DNA of 64,000 bases, taken from Pseudarthrobacter albicanus (GTDB lineage: Bacteria > Actinomycetota > Actinomycetes > Actinomycetales > Micrococcaceae). The notes under the pieces were generated by a model, which saw only the letters and a list, made by a program, of their open reading frames with translations, was not told the DNA's origin and did not search any database. Position numbers and translations under genes: made by a program. Position 1 is the first letter of the stretch; every line of letters begins with the position of its first letter. Below are positions 60,216 to 64,000 of this stretch, piece after piece. The DNA lies in the NCBI RefSeq assembly GCF_018224015.1, contig NZ_JAGPOT010000009.1:1-64000 (forward strand), in the 5' to 3' direction.

Positions 60216-61544
60216 ATGACGCCAGCTGAGGACGCCGCCCCACGAACCCGCTTCGATTCCGCCACCCCGGTAACCGCCCGGGGCGGCGATGGGATGCCAT
60301 CCCGCCGGGCACTGACGGACCGTGAGCTCGACCAGGAGATTCCCTACGGCGTCCGGATCGCGGCGTCATGGGCCTGGCGGATCGGGCTCATCCTCCTCGT
60401 GACCGGCGCACTCGTCTGGCTGCTGGGCAAGGTGAGTTTCCTCATCATCCCCGTCATGGTCGCCGCCCTGCTTGCAGGACTCCTGAGCCCCGTGGCGGGG
60501 TGGCTGGCCCGGCACCGGGTGCCGAAGGGTCTCGCCGTCGCGATCACTGTCCTTGGTTTCATCGGCGTGATCGCCGGCGCCCTGGCGCTCGTGGGCCGGC
60601 AGCTCGTGTCCGGCTTCGGCGAACTCTGGTCCCAGGCGCTCGTCGGGATCCAGCAGATCCAGGACTGGCTGTCCGACGGCCCGCTGCATCTGACGGCGAC
60701 CCAGATCGACCAGTACGTCAAAGACGCCACCGCGGCGCTGCAGAACAACAGCAGCAGCATCCTGAGCGGGGCGCTGAACTTCGGCAGCACCGCCGGCCAT
60801 TTCGCCGCCGGGCTCGTCCTGTCGCTCTTCATCCTCATCTTCTTCCTGCTCGAGGGGAACCGGATCTGGGGCTTCCTGGTCCGGCTGCTGCCCCGGAAGG
60901 CGAGGCCCGCGACCTACGGGGCCGGCCGCCGGGGATGGTCCTCGATGGTCAGCTACGTGCGGGTCCAGATGTTCGTGGCGTTCGTCGACGCCGTCGGCAT
61001 CGGGACGGGCGCCGCCATCATCGGCGTGCCGCTGGCGCTCCCGCTGGGGGTGCTGGTGTTCCTTGGCTCCTTCATTCCGATCGTGGGCGCGCTCGTCACG
61101 GGCGCCGTCGCCGTGCTGCTGGCCCTCGTGGCCAACGGGCCCGTCAACGCGCTGATCATGCTGGGCATCGTGCTGGCCGTCCAGCAGCTGGAAAGCCACA
61201 TCCTGCAGCCCCTCGTGATGGGCAAGGCCGTGGCCCTGCATCCGGTGGCGGTCATCCTGTCAGTGGCGGCCGGATCTTACCTCGCGGGAATCCCCGGCGC
61301 GCTCTTCTCCGTGCCGATCCTCGCCGTAGCAAATACGTCAATTCGCTACATTGCCGGCAGATCATGGGAACATGATGAAGTGCTGGCAACCGCGATTCCC
61401 CAGGGCATCCCTGCAACTGACGAGGCCGGCGCGGGCAACACCATCCAGGACGCCCACCTGCCGGGCGGCACGCCCGGCCGCCACGGCGCGCCCCACAACA
61501 CCGGTGTTCCGGGCAGCGATGCCGGACGGGACGCCGGAGCCTGA
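60216..61544 (+). CDS. AI-2E family transporter-like membrane protein
   Basis: The 442-residue protein has about eight helices in the arrangement of the AI-2E/TqsA/YdiK family (PF01594): a helical start (ILLVTGALVWLLGKVSFLIIPVMVAALLAG), a conserved VPKGLAVAITVLG, RVQMFVAFVDAVGIGTGA and LESHILQPLVMGKAVALHP. Members export small molecules, some linked to quorum signals or ion exchange; many are uncharacterised. The C-terminal 65 residues are disordered. ilvA follows 21 bases on. Confidence 0.9.
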   Translation: MTPAEDAAPRTRFDSATPVTARGGDGMPSRRALTDRELDQEIPYGVRIAASWAWRIGLILLVTGALVWLLGKVSFLIIPVMVAALLAGLLSPVAGWLARHRVPKGLAVAITVLGFIGVIAGALALVGRQLVSGFGELWSQALVGIQQIQDWLSDGPLHLTATQIDQYVKDATAALQNNSSSILSGALNFGSTAGHFAAGLVLSLFILIFFLLEGNRIWGFLVRLLPRKARPATYGAGRRGWSSMVSYVRVQMFVAFVDAVGIGTGAAIIGVPLALPLGVLVFLGSFIPIVGALVTGAVAVLLALVANGPVNALIMLGIVLAVQQLESHILQPLVMGKAVALHPVAVILSVAAGSYLAGIPGALFSVPILAVANTSIRYIAGRSWEHDEVLATAIPQGIPATDEAGAGNTIQDAHLPGGTPGRHGAPHNTGVPGSDAGRDAGA

Positions 61545-61565
61545 CCCGAAGAAGGAGACTAGTTC

Positions 61566-62804
61566 GTGAATACCCTTGAGAGCCTGCCCGTCACGCTGGA
61601 CGATGTCCTGGAGGCGCAGAAGCTGCTCGACGGGATTATTACGCGGACGCCGGTCGAGTCCTCGCGGGCCCTCGGCGCCATGGTGGGCGGCGAGGTGTTC
61701 CTCAAATGCGAAAACCTCCAGCGCGCCGGCTCCTTCAAGGTCCGCGGCGCCTACGTGCGGATGGCCAAGCTCTCCGCCGAGGAGAAGAAGCGCGGCGTCG
61801 TCGCTGCCTCGGCCGGAAACCATGCCCAGGGCGTGGCGGTGGCCGCGAAGAGCCTGGGCATCAAGGCCCGCATCTACATGCCGCTGGGCGTCGCCCTGCC
61901 CAAGCTCGCCGCCACCCGCAGCCATGGCGCCGAGGTCGTGCTGCACGGACACAACGTCGACGAGGCCCTCGCGGAGGCAAAGCGCTACGCCGATGAAACC
62001 GGCGCGGTGTTCGTCCACCCCTTCGACGACGTCGACATCGTGGCCGGCCAGGGCACCGTCGGACTCGAAATCCTGGAGCAGGTCCCGAACGTTGACACCA
62101 TCCTGATGGGCGTCGGCGGCGGCGGCCTGCTGGCCGGCGTCGCCGCGGCCGTCAAGGCCCGCGCGAAGGAACTCGGCCGCGAAATCCGCATCATCGGCGT
62201 CCAGGCCGAAAACGCGGCCGCCTACCCGCCCTCACTGGCCGCCGACGCCCTGGTCCCGCTCAAGCGCGTCTCCACGATGGCCGACGGCATCGCCGTGGGC
62301 CGCCCGGGCCAGCTGCCCTTCAGCATCATCCGCGAACTCGTCGACGACGTCGTCACCGTCAGCGAGGACGCCCTGGCCCGGGCGCTGATCTTCCTGCTGG
62401 AGCGCGCCAAGATGGTCGTCGAGCCTGCCGGGGCCGTGGGCGTCGCGGCGCTGATGGAAGGCAAGATCGAAAACCCCGGAACCGTCGCGGTGGTCCTCTC
62501 CGGCGGCAACATCGACCCGATGCTGATGCTCAAGGTCATCCAGCGCGGCCTCTCCGCCGCGGGCCGCTACATGACCGTGCGGATGATGCTGGACGACCGC
62601 CCCGGCTCGCTGGCCACGATCGCGCGCATCATCGCCGAAAACGACGCCAACGTCACCGGGCTGGACCACACGCGCGTCGGCGGCTCCATCAGCATGGGCG
62701 ACGTCTCCATCACGGTCAACCTGGAGACCAAGGGCCACGAACACTGCGAGCAGGTCCTCGCGGCGCTCCGGGCCGAGGGCTTCCAGCCGATCGTGGTGCA
62801 CTGA
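61566..62804 (+). CDS. ilvA: Threonine ammonia-lyase
   Basis: IlvA deaminates threonine to 2-oxobutanoate, the first step to isoleucine. The 412-residue PLP enzyme has CENLQRAGSFKVRGAYVRM (PLP lysine), ASAGNHAQGVAVAAK, GVGGGGLLAGVAAA, and a C-terminal ACT-like regulatory domain (MTVRMMLDDRPGSLATIARI). The single shorter ACT domain is like the catabolic tdcB/ilvA2 type rather than the 500-residue two-domain enzyme. GTG 61566 follows AAGGAGA. Confidence 0.93.
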   Translation: MNTLESLPVTLDDVLEAQKLLDGIITRTPVESSRALGAMVGGEVFLKCENLQRAGSFKVRGAYVRMAKLSAEEKKRGVVAASAGNHAQGVAVAAKSLGIKARIYMPLGVALPKLAATRSHGAEVVLHGHNVDEALAEAKRYADETGAVFVHPFDDVDIVAGQGTVGLEILEQVPNVDTILMGVGGGGLLAGVAAAVKARAKELGREIRIIGVQAENAAAYPPSLAADALVPLKRVSTMADGIAVGRPGQLPFSIIRELVDDVVTVSEDALARALIFLLERAKMVVEPAGAVGVAALMEGKIENPGTVAVVLSGGNIDPMLMLKVIQRGLSAAGRYMTVRMMLDDRPGSLATIARIIAENDANVTGLDHTRVGGSISMGDVSITVNLETKGHEHCEQVLAALRAEGFQPIVVH

Positions 62805-62808
62805 CGCC

Positions 62809-63429
62809 ATGGCACTGGACGCGTTCAGGGGGGAACGGCGCGGCGCAGGCGATACGCCTGCCGCCCGCGCCCGCCGGGGCCTGCTGGTGGTGGGCTCGTT
62901 CGTGGTGCTGCTGTACCTGATCGAGATCATCAACACGCTCATGTTCCATTCCCTGAACCGCACGTTCGGCCTGCGCCCGCGCAGCCTGGACGGGATCCTG
63001 GACATCCTGACGTTCCCGCTGCTGCACGCCAACCTGGCCCATCTGCTCTCCAACACGCTGCCGCTGATCATCTTCGGATTCCTGGTGTTCCTGTCCGGGC
63101 TGCGGGTATTCGTCACCGCGCTGGCCTCCAGCTGGCTGGGCTCCGGTGCCGTGGTGTGGCTGATCGGCCTCAACGTCACCGTGGGCGCGTCCGGGCTCGT
63201 CTTCGGGCTCTTCGCGTTCCTGCTGGTGCGCGGCTTCATCAACCGAAACTGGTGGCAGATCCTGCTCTCCGTGGTGCTGTTCATGGCCTACGGCAGCATC
63301 CTGTTCGGCGTCCTGCCGAGCGTGGCAAGCTTCGTGTCCTGGCAGGCGCACCTCGGCGGAGCGATCGGCGGCGTCGCGGCGGCGCTCCTCCTGGGCGCCG
63401 GCCGGGAGGGCCGGCTGCGCACCCGCTAG
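62809..63429 (+). CDS. Rhomboid-family intramembrane serine protease
   Basis: The 206-residue protein has six helices. Key elements are the HANLAHLLSN loop, catalytic GASGLVFGLFAF (Ser) and the late helix with WQAHLGGAIGG (His), so the Ser-His dyad is intact. Rhomboids cut membrane-protein helices; no substrate is evident here. It starts five bases after the ilvA stop, so it may be transcribed with it. Confidence 0.9.
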   Translation: MALDAFRGERRGAGDTPAARARRGLLVVGSFVVLLYLIEIINTLMFHSLNRTFGLRPRSLDGILDILTFPLLHANLAHLLSNTLPLIIFGFLVFLSGLRVFVTALASSWLGSGAVVWLIGLNVTVGASGLVFGLFAFLLVRGFINRNWWQILLSVVLFMAYGSILFGVLPSVASFVSWQAHLGGAIGGVAAALLLGAGREGRLRTR

Positions 63430-63608
63430 AATCCCGGCCCGCCGCAGGTATGAGGCCCGGCTTGGCCGGGCAGGCCGCCGTCCGGGGGGACTTTGGAGCC
63501 GATCCGGGCACCTGGGCGGCTAAACGACGGCGTGTCCGCGCCAAAGTGCCCCCGGACCGCGCCCCCGGACCGCGCCGCGGGCCCGCGCGAGGCTGCCGGA
63601 AACAACAA

Positions 63609-63649
63609 ACGACGCCGGCCCTCCCGCTGCGGGGGAGGGCCGGCGTCGT
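63609..63649. terminator. Bidirectional hairpin between rhomboid and greA
   Basis: ACGACGCCGGCCCTCCC (63609-63625) pairs perfectly with 63633-63649, with a GCTGCGG loop. It lies 27 bases beyond the greA stop, on the minus strand. Confidence 0.8.
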
Positions 63650-63675
63650 GGTAACCGGTGCGCTGAATCCGGGTC

Positions 63676-64000
63676 TTAGCCGGCGTACGGCTTGGCCGAG
63701 ATGATCTCGACGGTGATGACCTTGCCGTTGGGGGCGGTGTAGCTGAGCGACTCGCCCTCCTTGTGGCCCACGATGGCTGCGCCAAGGGGGGATTTTTCGC
63801 TGAAGACGTCGAGGTCCGAGTCTCCGGCGATTTCACGGGAGCCGAGCAGGAACGTCTCTTCGTCGCCGGCGATCCTGGCCACCACGAGCATGCCGGGCTC
63901 GACGATTCCGTCGTCGGCCGGGGATTCGCCCACGTGCGCATCCCGGAGCAGCGCGGTGAGCTGGCGGATGCGGGCTTCGATCTTGCCCTGCTCCTCCTTG
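63676..64000 (-). CDS. greA: Transcription elongation factor GreA (5' end outside window)
   Basis: The visible ~108 residues cover the end of the coiled-coil (KEEQGKIEARIRQLTALLRD) and the C-terminal domain, with DGIVEPGMLVVA, SEKSPLGAAIVGHKEGE and APNGKVITVEII. GreA rescues backtracked RNA polymerase by stimulating transcript cleavage. The gene continues beyond base 64000. A hairpin terminator follows it. Confidence 0.95.
   Translation of the reverse strand, partial: KEEQGKIEARIRQLTALLRDAHVGESPADDGIVEPGMLVVARIAGDEETFLLGSREIAGDSDLDVFSEKSPLGAAIVGHKEGESLSYTAPNGKVITVEIISAKPYAG

Overview
This window looks like a piece of chromosome from a high-GC Gram-positive bacterium of the Arthrobacter/Pseudarthrobacter type (Micrococcales). 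The evidence is the very GC-rich third codon positions, frequent GTG/TTG and leaderless starts, the actinobacterial blocks eno-ftsB-DUF501-ppx and sdhCDAB, a DrrA/B-like exporter, and a BMP-type nucleoside transporter. No rRNA, CRISPR array or intact insertion sequence was seen. The gene content is mostly core metabolism, with one small scarred region at 6.5-8 kb.

Layout. 0-4 kb: a small methyltransferase, purU, then a ZTP riboswitch in front of glyA-folD (one-carbon metabolism). 4-6.5 kb: a NarL-type two-component system and a small SHOCT membrane protein. 6.5-8 kb: a decayed DHFR-like gene, an intact relative, and a frameshifted tyrosine-recombinase fragment. 8-15 kb: an FtsX/MacB-type ABC transporter divergent from its probable two-component system, then a DrrAB-like ABC exporter. 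15-20 kb: xthA, trpS, a 2H phosphoesterase, a YihY membrane protein and an alpha/beta hydrolase. 20-24 kb: sdhCDAB on the minus strand. 24-29 kb: manC, an M20 amidohydrolase, and ohrR-ohr-oxidoreductase bracketed by two copies of a palindromic repeat. 29-40 kb: nucleoside uptake and salvage (BMP lipoprotein, ABC ATPase, two permeases, cdd, deoA, two DedA proteins, add), then mazG. 40-47 kb: eno, ftsB-like, DUF501, ppx, a mycosin-like subtilase, and ndh behind a Rex-like operator. 47-49 kb: an ACT-GNAT fusion protein followed at once by an unusual tRNA with a UAA anticodon and a short variable arm. 49-55 kb: a branched-chain-amino-acid-type ABC system, with the binding protein on one strand and FGMH on the other. 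55-64 kb: a YccA/Bax-inhibitor protein, thiolase, galK/galM, an AI-2E-type protein, ilvA, rhomboid and the end of greA.

How the genes fit together. purU, glyA and folD handle folate one-carbon units under purine-intermediate (ZMP/ZTP) control. The 29-39 kb cluster takes up nucleosides and breaks them down to bases and sugar phosphates. sdhCDAB and ndh feed electrons to menaquinone, with ndh probably controlled by NADH/NAD+ through Rex. ohrR/ohr is an organic hydroperoxide defence switch with a visible operator.

Points of most interest: the type-I tRNA with Leu(UAA)-like arms next to the ACT-GNAT gene, together with TTA codons in the 10-12 kb two-component genes; the Rex and OhrR operator candidates; the ZTP riboswitch; three families of intergenic palindromes; a LivH permease with a fused extracellular domain; and in-frame 15-bp repeats at the end of mazG.
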